Shown here in pieces: positions 45,240 to 57,065 of a stretch of 64,000 nucleotides of DNA. This DNA is from Gnetum montanum (taxonomy: Eukaryota; Streptophyta; Gnetopsida; Gnetales; Gnetaceae). Made by a program: the position numbers and the translations under genes. The notes under the pieces were generated by a model. The model saw nothing but the letters and a program-made list of their open reading frames with translations. It was not told the origin of the DNA and did no database searches. Location: contig MNCI01023407.1 in the NCBI GenBank assembly GCA_015680685.1, positions 10,302 through 74,301 on the forward strand, given 5' to 3'. Numbering within the stretch: position 1 is the first letter of the stretch; each line of letters starts with the position of its first letter.

Positions 45240-47159
45240 ACTACATGAAAACTCATCCTTGATTTTCTTACAAAATATTGGGAAGGTATAGGATTATTGA
45301 CTTGAATGACAACTAATGGTGAATGGGATGACACATGAACGGATCAACATTACAATACATGGCAACATTAGTGTTCATAATTACAAGAGTGAACACTATA
45401 CACAATTGACATCTAGCCTTATTTGGTAGCTGAGAGAGATGAAAAAGAGAGAGAGAAAAGAAGAAGACATATTGCTACCGATGCCAGGATTGTGCCTTTT
45501 GTTGTCCATCCATAGTTGTGCCATCAATCATGTTCCTTGCACAACTGTTTTAGCACTAGTCCATCTTGAGTGTTTCCTCCAGATCCAATCCATTGCTGTA
45601 TGATTTCCATTTGCATACACAACACAGTCACATTTGAGCAAGGATAAGTAAATCATGATATGGTTGATACCTTACTTCGGTGTAAGATCCATTGGCTGAG
45701 TTGTGATATGGCCTACATGAATTCTAGAGATATAACACTGGTGACTACCCAAAGTGTAGGGGTTAGGAAAAATTGAAAAAATTGGACCTGGGCCCCCATG
45801 ACTAAGAGTGATCCTCTGGTAGCAATAGAATAGAAAAAGATAAGGAATAAGAAAGATGGAGAAAAAGGAACAACGACAACATTGATAAAATGGATGTCAG
45901 AGGTGGAAATGAAACAACAAAAAATATGTTAATTGCAATAATTTTTAAGGGAAAGAAGTTAACTGATGCACCAAATAGGAATGCCAGTGGGTCCTCCCCA
46001 AAGTAGGCTCATGCCCTTTATGCCCAGAAAAACCCACATTCAAAGAGTCCGTAGGCTCAAGAAATGTCAGTTGAAAGTAAGAGTTAAAGACTTAACCATA
46101 AGAATCTACCAAAGAGAAAATAATGCATCAACCAAAATATAGACTACTGATACAACCAGAAATGAGGTGGAAAATGTAGAAAGAATGAGGAGGAAAGGAG
46201 AATGGAATGGAGTCCCAAGAACAAGGTGGTGTACAGCCCCTTGTGTATTTATGGTTAATGTGACTGAGTAGATCTCATTCCAAATCCAGCCTCAAACAAT
46301 CCACGTCCAATGACTTCACATTCATACACTTGGCCAATCTATCCACTTGAAGTAACAAGAATGCTTCCACCAAAGAGTCACCACCATTCCGAAGGAGAAG
46401 TAGGAAGCAAGAGAGGGCCTTAGTTAGAGGGAACATGTCTGTTTAGTTCCATAACCAGTGCTTATAGCCCAAATGATTATTTTGTCTAAGGGGTGTGCTT
46501 TGAATTATCACTATTTTTTTTGTTTTGTTTTGGTTTTTTTTTTTTTTTTGCATGAGAACCACACCATGCAAAGACTTATTTTTATTTTTATTGGCTCAAC
46601 TTCCCGTTAATGGAGCAATGTCGAAATGGTAAGAAAGCTCAAGAAGAAAACATCCAAGCACCCAAGAGAATAGCCAGCACAAATGCATCAAATCCCTTTG
46701 AAGTCATACCCTTTTTAATCCTTGAGTCCTTCCTTAGTTTGAGAAATGCCCAATCACCAATTCATTAATAGTTTTATTATTAAAGAAGGGGATTGTACAG
46801 TTCCAAGCCAAGAGAGACCATAGAGATTATGGATGCATGGATGATGTGGACTCGTTACCTATTATATCAAAAGAACCATACCTTAGTATCAGCAATATAA
46901 CTCAAAGGTAAAAACCAAACATTAGCAATCAATAAAATATAGTTCATACCACCATCAAGAGCACTTATTAGGTGACAAATCTAACAAAACAAAAAAAAAA
47001 CAACAAACAACAACAACAACAACAAAAAGAAACAATCATGCAAATAAATGAGAAAGTGTAAATGATGGTGCAAAACAAAAATAAGAAAAATTAAAGAAAT
47101 TTGAAAAACAAAAATGTGTAAAACAAAAACTCTAAAAAGGAACTGAGGGCCTCAAATGG
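45240..47159 (-). other. E4 spacer between integrase and 3' LTR
   Basis: Non-coding and homologous to the E2 and E3 spacers. It includes a poly-T run near 46541, an (AAC)n run at 47001-47026, and an intron-like segment at 45611-45670. The extra ORF of E3 is deleted except perhaps its first codons after 45610. Confidence 0.6.
45611..45670 (-). other. Intron-like segment in E4 (acceptor damaged)
   Basis: Minus strand: GTATCA donor after AAG, CTTATCC branch-like sequence, and TGTGTATGCAA where E3 has TGTGAACACAG. ATGG follows at 45610-45607, as in E3. Confidence 0.4.
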
Positions 47160-48400
47160 TTAGTAGAGGGGACCGTCTCCCCCATGACTGAGTTGGAAGG
47201 AGGAGATCTGAAATAGCAAGTAGGGTTGTCCCTTTGCAGAGGTATTATGTGCACTAACTATTTTATATTCATGGAAGGGTTTAGTCAATTGCACATTGAC
47301 CAATAATCTTTTATCAGGGATCTTAGGTTTGTATATGATCATGGCCCCTAAAGGAAAGGTTGCATAAATAATGTAAGGTCCTTTCCGTAGTATTTGAAAT
47401 TTTGTACGTTGTGGCACATGTGTGGGGCTCTAGTAAAGAACCTTATCTCCTAGTTCATACTTAACCTTTCGAATTTTTAAGTCATGATGTTGCTTATTAT
47501 ATGCCTTGTGCAACTCATTTGATGACAGGGCAGCTAATTAATTTTCTTCTAGCACGTTTAAAGCTGCCAACCTTTGTTTTTGTGCTAGATCAAGATCAAG
47601 GTGGAGGTCATAAGCCATGGATATTGTACGGAGCTCGGTTTGAATCGGAAGTGTTAGAAGCTTTCTATACACTAACTCATAGGGAGAGTAGCCTATAGGG
47701 AGTTTCTAGGTGGAGCAGTATGCCCAAAGAACATCATTCAGTTTAGTGCTCCAGTCTCACCTATACTTGCTAATTATTCTAGTCAATATTTTAGTGATCT
47801 CCTTGTTGGTGACCTTAGCTTGTCTATTAGCTTGGGGATGATAAGGTGTAGTCAATTTATGTTCAACCCCTAAGCGTTGCATTAACTTTCAAAAAATTGC
47901 ACCTGTGAAGTGTGTTCCATTATCCAAAATAAGTGCACGTGGCATACCAAACCCATTTACGATTTGTTGTTGCATAAATTGTGTAGCTGTGGATGATGTG
48001 CAATCTTTAACAGCAGCTGCTTTAGCCCATTTTTTTAGATAGTTTACGACAACCACAATGTAAGATTTTCCATTGGACATCAGTTTAATGGGCCCCATAA
48101 AGTATATTCCCCAAATATCGAAGGGTTCTAATGGTTGAATACATTGTTGCGAACCCTCCATTTTAGCAGTCATTCCCTCATCATCTTGATAATGCTCACA
48201 AGATTGGATAAATTGATGGACATCTGAAAATAATGTTGGCAGGTAATATCTTACAAGCAAGATCTTAATAGTCATTCGTCTTCCTACATAGTGACCCCCA
48301 CAAGGGCCCTCATGAGCATCTTTGAGAACTCTCAGTTAGTCTACCTTGAGCACACACCATTGAACCAAGCCATCAGGACACACTTTGTAAAGTTATCCAT
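47160..48400 (-). pseudogene. E4 integrase (broken)
   Basis: The open piece 47889-48275 includes a zinc-domain end (QSCEHYQ) and 'GIYFMGPIKLMSNGKSYIV', where the aspartate of the D-F-M-G-P block is tyrosine. LILDNGTHFTGAIF retains the second aspartate. The C-terminal piece at 47160-47417 has KGPYIIYATFPLGAMIIYKP and ends LSHGGDGPLY. Stops between the pieces prevent a continuous product. It would act on element cDNA in the nucleus. Confidence 0.85.
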
Positions 48401-49900
48401 TGATCTCCATGAAGTACTTGGCTCTATGAATAAATTGTTGTTTCTTCCAATGGTCTAGCTCCGGTGGTGTTTGTTGAGTAAGGAGATAGGTGAGAATGCT
48501 ACTATACCAGTTCGTCTCCATGGGTAGTTGGTTATTCACTACACTGGCAAAGAGGGCTTCATCAAGAAAGTGATCAGACATTACATATTCATCCTCTTTG
48601 CTGTCCCAGTGCAACCGAGATAAATGATCTGCAGCTACGTTCTCAGTGCCTTTCTGATCGATCATCGTTAGATTGAACTCCTATAGGATTACAAGCCATC
48701 GTATAATACGAGGCCTAACCATTGGCTTGTTCATGAGGAACTGAATTGCACTATGATCCATGTGGATGAACACTTTGTAACACATAGTGCCTAAACTTAT
48801 CTAGTACAAACACTACAACCATTAATTCTTTCTCNNNNNNNNNNNNNNNNNNNNNNNNNNNNNNNNNNNNNNNNNNNNNNNNNNNNNNNNNNNNNNNNNN
48901 NNNNNNNNNNNNNNNNNNNNNNNNNNNNNNNNNNNNNNNNNNNNNNNNNNNNNTTGACGAGTGATTCCTTGGATAACCCTAATTTTATTTGGGTCTACCT
49001 CTATTCTTGCATGTGACATCTTATGCCCAAGTACCATTCCCTCTTGGACCATTAAATGGCTTTTCTACTAGTTGAGCCCTAGATTGGTTTCTACGCATCT
49101 TTTCAGCACTTACTCCAATCGGTCCAAGGCTTGATCAAAACTTGTTCCATAGGTGGAGAAGTTGTCCATAAAGACTTCCACTCCATTCCCTATCTGCGGT
49201 TGGAATATGCTTAAAACTAGGTGTTGAAACGTGGCAGGAGCATTACACAAGTCAAACAGCATTTGTTTATATGCAAACATTCCCCAAGGACTAGTGAACG
49301 TTGTCTTGGATTGGTCTTATGGGGCTATCCGTATTTAGTTGTATCCACTATAGCCATCCAGAAAACTATAATAGCAATGCCCTACTATGATGTCTAAGAC
49401 TTGGCCAACGAATGGCAATGGAAAGTGATCCTTAAATGTTGCCATGTTTAGCAACCTAAAATCTATGCACACCCTCCATTTTCCTCCCTTTTTAGGCATG
49501 ATTACCTAAGGGCTAACCCATTCGCTATCAGCAATGGGATATATGAACCCAACCTTAAGAAGCTGTTCTATTTCTTCTTTCACTACTTGCTTCAATTTTG
49601 GGTTCAATCACCTTTGCAGTTGTTTCTGAGGTTTCATGGAGGGATCAATGTAAATCCTATGCTAGCATATCCTAGGATCTATTCCAGTTAATTTGGGATA
49701 TGACCAAGCAAAGGCTTTTGACCACTTGTTTATTACTTTTAGTAGTCTTCCTTTTTTTTTGGAGGCAAGTCTTGCATTGATGATTACTGGTTTTCCATTT
49801 TCAAGGATCATATATTCTAGACTGGGAGCAATGTTTTTAATTCTAGGGGCTCTTATTTGAATTTTTTAGGAATTTTCAACTTCCCCCAGTTGATGTTTTC
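48401..49900 (-). pseudogene. E4 reverse transcriptase and RNase H (broken, with gap)
   Basis: The catalytic box reads VFMDNFSTYGTSFDQALDRL (about 49125-49185), so the second aspartate is asparagine. Downstream, LGHKMSHARIEVDPNKIRVI precedes the N run. RNase H ends with MIDQKGTENVAADHLSRLHW (48606-48665). N at 48835-48953 hides part. The RT upstream half lies near 49300-49830 with several stops. Confidence 0.83.
48835..48953. other. Assembly gap (119 N)
   Basis: A run of N inside the E4 RT/RNase H region. Homologous E3 sequence is roughly 35110-35250. Confidence 1.
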
Positions 49901-50863
49901 AAGGTTAAGGCTTGGAAGTTGGCAACGAACTTGCTCTAGTGTGTCTATGCTTTCGATGTAAGTGCAAGTTATTCCCTCAGTTATTTCCATGCACATTAGT
50001 GAGTTGCTCTCTTGATCAGCTATTAGCCACTGGGTGTCTTCTTGTCAGGTGGCTGTTGCATACAAGCACTTTTGTATGTTAATGTCTTGTGCACACCGGT
50101 TGCATGCAAAAAATGCTAAACTTTGCACAACCCATGATCTCTGCACGCAATTGCACCCTATGTCACTATATGTGATGCATGGAACCTTCTTCTTCTTGAT
50201 CTTCCCAAAAGTGTTTTCCTTAAATATTTCCAGGGAAACATTGCGGATTCCAAGGTGTGCATCTATTGTACTTAGCCATGCCCTTCCCATTATGATTGGG
50301 AAGTCCCCTTTACCGTTATTCACTTGTATCACTAGGAAATCAGCTGGGTATAACCACGCACACATAGTGGTGACTATGTCCTCCACCAGTCCTAAGGGAA
50401 CAGTGATGGACTAGTCGGCCAATTCTAGGTGAATATTGAACTTCTTCAACGGAGGCAGGTTCCAAGCTTTGTACATTTCTTTCGATATTAAGTTGATTCT
50501 AGAACCTGAATCTAGAAGAGCTTTGCATGGCTCATTCCTAGAAATTTGGAGATAGATTAGTGGGATTCCAGGGTTAGAGAATTTCCTGGGAAGATGGCCA
50601 ACCTTGATCTAGTTAGTAACAACATGTGTTAACATAACCATATGCGTTGAGCCTGGTATTTGGTTCGAAGGAAGCTCTGAAGCTTTATTTGATGGGGAAG
50701 CATTCAGAGGTTCAACTACTTGTGGTTGTAAGGGCTTGGTTGGACTGTTGGTTCTAAAGAAAGGTCTTTTCTTCATATAGTTGTCAGAACCAATAGTAGG
50801 TTGAGGATTTACAACCCTTGTAGCATTACATTGTTGCAGTTGAGCAGGGAGTTCCCCTTGCAT
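49870..50863 (-). pseudogene. E4 aspartic protease region
   Basis: Minus-strand frames 50609-50863 (gag end to protease start, with VMLTHVVTN) and 50045-50386 bracket the active site LLDSGSRINLI at about 50491-50524. Here the catalytic D-S-G is intact, unlike in E2 and E3. Then follow LVEDIVTTMCAWLYPADF, 'DFPIIMGRAWLST', 'ACNRCAQDINIQKCLYA' and a stop where others read KQE. Only a few stops separate the pieces, so this is the best-preserved protease in the window. Confidence 0.83.
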
Positions 50864-50869
50864 TGTTGG

Positions 50870-53155
50870 AGCAGGTGGTAATGGAGCTATTGGTCTGAGA
50901 GCTGCAGATGGATTTGAAGAATGTTATATTTGTGGGTTATCTTCCCTAGAAGGAGTTCTATAATACTCATAGGCTTGGTAGTGATGTTGTGGTGTAACAT
51001 GGCTAATAGAGTCACGTGGAGAGACTGGATGCTGCACGTAGTAGCCATATGGATGGTTGCCGGTATGGGTATTATTGCCTTGGTGGTGGCATCCCCAATG
51101 ACTGTGGGTATTGCCATTGCTTATATTGCTCAATAGGTTATGGTGGAGTTCCACATGGATAATATGTTGAAGGTTGGTGGAACTGCCTTGGGTTACCTTG
51201 GGAATAAGGTAACCGTTGGGGTGTTTGCCATTTATTTAGTCGTGGGTTGAGTGCATACACCCCAGACTCTTGTAGATATAAGATCACTAGGCAATATCCC
51301 TTAGGATGGTTGTATTGGCATATCTCGCATCCACCATCATTGTCTGTGTCTGAATCCACAACCTCTTCTGTGATGGCCGTTTTTCCCTTACCTTTGTTAC
51401 GTGCATTTTCCACTTCTCTCTTTTTCTTGTTGTCGCAGTCACTACCGGCTCCCTAAACTCCTCTACAATTTTAAGAACAGTTTCAAACCTACTATCTAGG
51501 AAGTCCCACATTTGGTCTACCTTTGCTAATACTTTTGATGTTAACTTTTGGAGAGGCAAAGTTTTCCTATTCACCATCTCTTCGAATCGTGACTCTTCTT
51601 CCTCCTCAAAAAATCTCACTCCCTTCTTTCGGAGGGAAGGATCTCGATTATATTCTTTTGCACTTTCTCTCTTTTGTAGCTCACCTTCTTCTTTGGCAAC
51701 TTGCTCTAGCAGTCTATGGATTTGATGAGACCTAAGCTCTGATAACCTTCCTTGGGCATATGTTCCAAGGGTTCTTCTTATTTCATGCCTAAGTCCATCC
51801 ACAAGATGGCGTAGTTGATCCCACTACGAATAATCATGGCTAGGGCAACAAAGGAATAGTGCATAATAGTGGCCCATGGCAACATCCAAGGGTTCATGAT
51901 TTCCTTGCTTCCATCCTTGGATTTGCTTCTACAGGTTAGACACTTGGGAGTACGTTTGGTACTTATCATTGAATAGTTCTAACATTGTACTCCACCTTCA
52001 AATGGATTCCGATTCTAAGGACCGGTACCAACTTTCAACTTATTTCACTAGTGTCCTTGGGAACAACTTCAATTTTTGCCATTCATTTTCTATGTTTTGC
52101 AAGACATATGCATCGTGGAATGCTTGTAAATGATTTTGAGAATCAGCGTTGTATCCCCCTTCAAATCGTGGGATGTTTTTCATGTCTAACCTCTTGATCC
52201 TACTATCCTTTTGGTGCCTTGTTGGAACGCTTACAGCTTCCATTATATCTAGCATGCTTCTAGTTATGAGTAGGGGTTCTTCATGATCGTCTTGTTCATA
52301 GCGTCTATGATGTCTACGTGGTTCCCTACTCCCCCTTCGTCTATGCCTTGATTCCTTAGAGTGCCCTCGCCCTCGTTCTTGACTATTTTTTCGATGACTT
52401 TCACTTTGCTTTTCCTTATCCTCACATTTAGTTTTCCTATGACTATGTCCGGACATTGAAGGAGAAGGTGAAGGTGAAGAAGAAGGAGAACTATCACCAT
52501 GACAGTGTTTTCTACCTTCTCTTCAGTGGTCTCGGCCTTGATCGTGATCACAATCAGAATGTCCATACTTATCATGTGTTTGTGTTCCTTTGTTGAACAC
52601 TTCGTGTCCATGGGTATCAGAACTAGGATTTTGAATAGTGGAGTGGAGGTTCTAATACATCGTCTCCTGACCAATGTCAGGAGGAGAAACATTGTTTCAT
52701 GGGGAACCTATTGAGGCAGGTTCACCATCCTCAATTTCGCTCAAAACATGCAGACCATCATGTGGCCATTTACCCTTCAAGGATGTATGGTATCTCTCTT
52801 GTCGCAAGTCCCTTTGATGTTGTGCTTTGGTGGGATGATAGTCTCTTGAGTCATGATCGTGTGCAACGTATTCTGTGTATAAAAGCGGCATGCCTATTTA
52901 TGAGAGAGCACGAAGAAGCATGTTGGGAACTGATCGGTCTGGGGGCAACACTATGTTACCCTCCAAGTCTCTTTAACACAGTTGTTCATCTTGGTGGAGG
53001 ATAAAGGTGAAATTAGGCACATACTCATCAAGATGAGTATATACCACACAAAACTATTGAGGAACTGGCGGATCCTAGTTATGTGTTTTATGCTATCAAC
53101 TACCTCTTGCGTTAGTCCTAGGTGATGAAGTGCTCTTATGCGAAGAAGAAGACAT
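50870..53155 (-). pseudogene. E4 gag (few breaks)
   Basis: Starts MSSSSHKSTSSP at 53155. The piece 52040-52456 has an Arg/Ser/His-rich segment, then LLITRSMLDIMEAVSVPT and the start of the capsid-like block (ENEWQKLKLFPRTL). Next are 51778-51969 and 51287-51802 (RRTLGTYAQGRLSELRSHQI, 'KEEGELQKRESAKEYNRDPS'). The piece 51138-51413 holds a complete zinc knuckle CEICQYNHPKGYC (C29, C32, H36, C41), spacing C-x2-C-x3-H-x4-C. The tail is Pro/Gln/His/Tyr-rich. Gag would assemble the particle and bind RNA. It is the least damaged gag here. Confidence 0.86.
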
Positions 53156-53277
53156 TTTGTTTCGTTCAATGTGCAATATACTATTGTTTCATCTTTCCTT
53201 GATTAACCCTAAGGGTTCGTTCTAATGCTCCAATGATATGAATGATTTCTATGTTCGACGCAGTGCACAAAAACTAA

Positions 53278-53296
53278 GTCCCCGGCAACGGCGCCA
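53278..53296 (-). other. E4 primer-binding site
   Basis: Minus strand TGGCGCCGTTGCCGGGGAC, one base inside the 5' LTR. This is the least mutated version in the window and matches the primer site I remember for Tat/Athila-type elements. Confidence 0.88.
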
Positions 53297-53297
53297 A

Positions 53298-54105
53298 TGA
53301 TGAGTGATGAGGTACCCCTACACTCAACCATACGAATATGAGCATTTCACGTGCGATCCAGTCTAACTCCAAGGACCAAGTGCTTATGTGCCTTAATAGA
53401 ACACTCGAGGTTAATCAATTGTTGTCTTCCTAAACTTACTTGTATTGTCACGGTTGTATGGTTAAGTAAGCTTGAGGTACATGATTTTTATAGCTTTTGT
53501 ATTTTTTATGTCTTTTGCTAATAAAGGAGAGAGAGAAAAAACTAAGTGGCTAACTTACATTAACTATTCATTAACTAATTCTAAATGTTCCTAACACCAG
53601 TATTCATTCCCACTTACCGTACACATCATGAACTAGTGTAACGCTGTTGGGATTACCAAACGCTAATCGTTACTGGGTTTACCAAGCGTTACACGCATGC
53701 TCGAAGCAGTCGTACTAAGTGTATTTAACTAAGGGGGATTGAAGGTTGAGAGAGATATTAATTAACTAGGAAAGCATTAAACAATTATTAATTACTAATT
53801 AGCTTAATTTTTATGCTGCAAAGTTTATCATAAAGTTCATCTTTATTGTTGTTCACAAAATTGTGCTCAGGTACAAATTGCTTGAATAAAGATCCGTTCA
53901 CTCTATGACTCCTACTGCGGGCACACAGAAATAATTCTAACTCTGGAATGACAAAATTGTAAGAGTTTGGCTAAGGGTCTAAGTCTAGGTGTCTTGAACC
54001 AAGGGCATCGCCTCTTATTTATAGAAGATGAGGCAGGACGCGATATCACGTGGTGGTTGTGATATTGCGGATGCAATATCGCATACGCGATATTGCGGTT
54101 CATCA
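53298..54105 (-). repeat. E4 5' LTR (808 bp)
   Basis: Reads TGATGAACCGCAATATCGCG...ATCACTCATCA on the minus strand. The TATA box TCTATAAATAAG lies only about 90 bp from the LTR start. The short U3 between them is packed with GATATCGC/GCGATATT motifs and one CACGTG (54047-54052). Confidence 0.95.
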
Positions 54106-54110
54106 ACTAG

Positions 54111-54576
54111 TAAGGTAGCTATGTATCAATCCAAGAAGTTATACTAATACGTAAACAATTTTCTTTAAAAAAATAAATATGTAAAGTTGGATTGGTTGGC
54201 AAAAAACATTTCTTTATGGTCTCCTTGCACGCCTCCCCACCAAAGATCTCAATTTTAGTGTAAAATTAGTATGGTGAACAAATTAAAACTTCATTTTTGA
54301 TATCAAAGACATGGATTATTACTAAAATGATATATTATAACATCATGTATATCAAAGATTTGGAAACCCACAAACACCATCTTGGATACCATTAATACAT
54401 AAAACTTGATATAATATCCTCAAATTAGTTTCAATGGATTTGATAATAAAAATACAATAACGATTTGAGTGAGCTACATTACAGTTTCTTATCGAATAGT
54501 TTGAGTAAGAGATTGCAAATCGTAATCCCAGGTCTAAATGAGTGAGTATATGAATATTGCAATTCTGTAACGTACG
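54111..54576 (+). other. Upstream flank of tRNA-Leu
   Basis: AT-rich, no gene seen. TATATGAATATTGCAA near 54548-54563 could be the TATA-like and CAA context typical of plant Pol III tRNA genes. Confidence 0.4.
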
Positions 54577-54660
54577 GTCAGGATGGCCGAGTGGTCTAAG
54601 GCGCCAGACTCAAGTTCTGGTCCTCTAACGAGGGCGTGGGTTCAAATCCCACTTCTGACA
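54577..54660 (+). tRNA. tRNA-Leu (anticodon CAA)
   Basis: 84 nt with a full cloverleaf. The acceptor arm GTCAGGA pairs with TTCTGAC (one G-T wobble) before discriminator A at 54660. The A-box is TGGCCGAGTGGTCTAAGG. The anticodon arm CCAGA-CTCAAGT-TCTGG has anticodon CAA, then a long variable arm typical of class II tRNA-Leu. The B-box is GGTTCAAATCC. No intron and no encoded CCA, as expected for a plant nuclear gene. A T-run near 54685-54690 can terminate Pol III. It reads UUG leucine codons. Confidence 0.96.
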
Positions 54661-54796
54661 AATTTAACAGTAATCATTATTTCAAATTTTTCTCATTCGA
54701 ACAGTGTTCTTTCTGAAGTTTTCCATTCCAAGGAACACTCATTTGATCCTATTTTTCCTGCATGAGCTTAACTTTTATGTTAAATTCTTTGCATTT

Positions 54797-54870
54797 GAAC
54801 ATTTTTCCTTCATCAGCTTTCCATTCCAAAGTACGAACATTTTTCCTTCATGAGCTTTCGATTCCAAACT
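54797..54870. repeat. Tandem duplication downstream of tRNA-Leu
   Basis: The motif GAACATTTTTCCTTCAT followed by AGCTTTC and ATTCCAAA occurs at 54797 and again at 54834, with related pieces near 54718-54760. Local duplication of about 37 bp. Confidence 0.7.
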
Positions 54871-56334
54871 TATTTGATCCTGTAACTTTTCAAATAGGTG
54901 AACTTTCCTATTTCTGCATTCAAACGTTTTACGTGTGAAGCAGGAAGTTTCCAAAGAGGAAAACTTGCCTGACTCTAAATTTAAACTTTGTGTTCAAAAC
55001 AGGAAGGTATTGGTAGAAATGAAAGTTTGTCTTCAAAATTTCTCAATGAGGTTTCCATTCTAAAGAACATAGATTTGATCTTTCCAGAGAGGTAAGACTT
55101 GCTTGAATCTAAATTTAAACTTTATCTTTAACATACAGTGGTCATGGTTGAAATGAAACTGCTGATATTAAAAGGTTATGCGGAGCCTCTGGTAAGAAAA
55201 CAATATTGAGTCCTAATGTAATACCTGAGTCAGCAAAAATGATCTAAGCAGCTTTCATATGGTGTCCTTGAAAATGCAAGGGTGGATTTGAATAGATTTG
55301 TGAAAGAATTAAGGCATAATGATAAAAATGTAAAGGTTTTTTATGGAGAGGATGGTCAATGAGTATGGGTATTCTTTGAATTTAGACAAAACAGGCGGGA
55401 TGTATAATTGTGAACGGAGTTGCACATAAATTAACTCCTTTTTCATGATTTGGAATTTTATTTATTGCTTAAAGATGTTACTACAAAGGAATGTTATTTA
55501 CAGTGATGGTAAGTTGCTTGTCTCTCCATGCAATATATAGAAAGTTTGTGAGAATTCGTGAAAGTGAGTGAACTCAAAGTTGAGTTTTTTATATGCATTT
55601 AAAAGTTAGTCCAAATTCAAAAGGTTGTTTGAAATCATTGAAATGCTTTAAAATAACTCAAAAATTAATCGAATGTTCTTTGGGAATAGAAAGCCATCAC
55701 TTTTTCACTAGAGTTGTGGGGACAATGACAATAACATTAATAATAAGGTATGTACAATTACAAGTTCACAAAAGGTATATAATGGTTAATTCCTTGTCTA
55801 AGATTAGAAGATATGAACATATTATGTTTGTCTTCCCAAGGTTGTTAATGGATAAGGTGAAAGATGTTTAAAACCATTTTGTTTAGGGTGCTGGACCTTA
55901 ATAATAATAATAATAATAATAAAATTAAGAGTACAATAGATCAATGAAGAGAGAATTTAAAGAAAAAGACCAATGGTTTTGGGGATTTGTTTTCAAGTTT
56001 TCATTCTTACAACAAATCATGAAAAACATCCTCCTGGAGGTAGGAGAAGGATCATGTCGTACCCTCATTTAGAAACATCCTCATGAATTTTCACTTCTTA
56101 TTAAAGTTTTTGTTGTAAAAAGAAGAAAAAAAAAAACTCTACCTAGAGACAAAAGAAAGCTAAAAAGCTTCGATGAGAAAAAATGAACAAATAGCAACAA
56201 AAGCTAAAAGCTTTCTATCTGGAAAAGAAATTTTGTTTTTCTAGTATGATTGAGAGATGAACTCATGCCATCATTGTAAAGATGATCCTATGTAAAAAAT
56301 AATTAGCTTCTTGACAATAAGAGAAAAATTGCCA
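54871..56334. other. Intergenic stretch
   Basis: No gene recognised. The 92-codon frame at 55593-55871 shows no motif I know. A (TAA)n microsatellite lies at 55899-55924. Repeated AACTTGCCTGACTCTAAATTTAAACTT-like sequence at about 54961 and 55087 is another local duplication. Confidence 0.5.
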
Positions 56335-56337
56335 TTG

Positions 56338-56505
56338 ATAGGTGGTTTAGGTGATTAATTTGTTTTGTTAAACAAGAGGTTGTTAGTTTAAGTCACACTT
56401 AAGGCATCATTATACTCCTATATAATACCTTTAAAATATCATGATAGCTATATGTCTTGGGTGTACTTATAGTTATTCTTTACACTTTACCATTCTCTTA
56501 AAATA
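56338..56505 (+). repeat. tRNA-derived SINE-like repeat, copy 2
   Basis: A diverged copy of the repeat at 8485-8650, in the same orientation. The B-box is weakened to TTAGTTTAAGTCACA. Body landmarks CTTAAGGCATC, 'CTATATAAT', 'ATCATGATAGCTATAT' and GGTGTAC align with copy 1. Confidence 0.5.
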
Positions 56506-56924
56506 GCTTAGTTCAATACCTCACCTCAACGAATGGGTTGAGAATTCCTCCAAAGAATTAAACTTTGTCTATCACATTATGTTTTAGTAGTGAGAGCCTC
56601 TTATACTTGGTGTTAATGTAAAACCCTTATCATAGTTAAAGGAAGGATGCAACACGGACCATTCTGCAGCATACTAAGGTTACAACAATGGTACATATAA
56701 AAGTATTTGATGCTAAACAAAATGAATATTCACACACTTCGCCTTATATTCAATACCTATGCTTTGCATTCCCAATGCTTTGCATTCCCAAACCTTAGTT
56801 GTTGCACCTTATTGATTGCCTAATTGCTTTTATTTTAAGAGTAATCATACTTCAAAGCTACTGAACCCCCCCGCTTGGAACATTGCTTATTTCCCAAATA
56901 AAAGGATTGTAAGAGAAGAAGTAG

Positions 56925-57065
56925 GGCCAGCAGTAACCTGGTGGCAAGACACTCCTTTTAAAAACATTAATAATATTATTATTGATTAAATTTTTGATTT
57001 ATAGCACAAGTTACAAGTTCGATCCCCTGGCGTTCGTACAATGTACGGACATCCGTACAAAACAA
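56925..57065 (+). repeat. tRNA-like repeat with split boxes and inverted repeat
   Basis: GGTGGCAAGACACTCC near 56941 resembles a SINE A-box, and CAAGTTCGATCCCC at 57013-57026 is a good B-box, but they are about 70 bp apart, as if an AT-rich piece were inserted. GTACGGA and TCCGTAC form a perfect inverted repeat at 57043-57058. Confidence 0.4.

Larger units (their letters stand above)
44472..54105 (-). mobile_element. E4: complete-structure Ty3/gypsy element, ACTAG duplication
   Basis: The best-preserved element structure. LTRs of 808 and 758 bp, primer site, gag, protease, RT, RNase H, integrase and polypurine tract all lie in order on the minus strand. ACTAG flanks it exactly at 44467-44471 and 54106-54110. 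Coding parts still carry stops and the RT catalytic box is damaged. A 119-base gap (48835-48953) lies in the RT/RNase H part. It lacks the extra ORF of E3. Confidence 0.95.

Noticed and set aside
55593-55871. 92-codon plus-strand frame between tRNA-Leu and E5
   Set aside because: No similarity or domain recognised, and AT-rich DNA gives such frames by chance.
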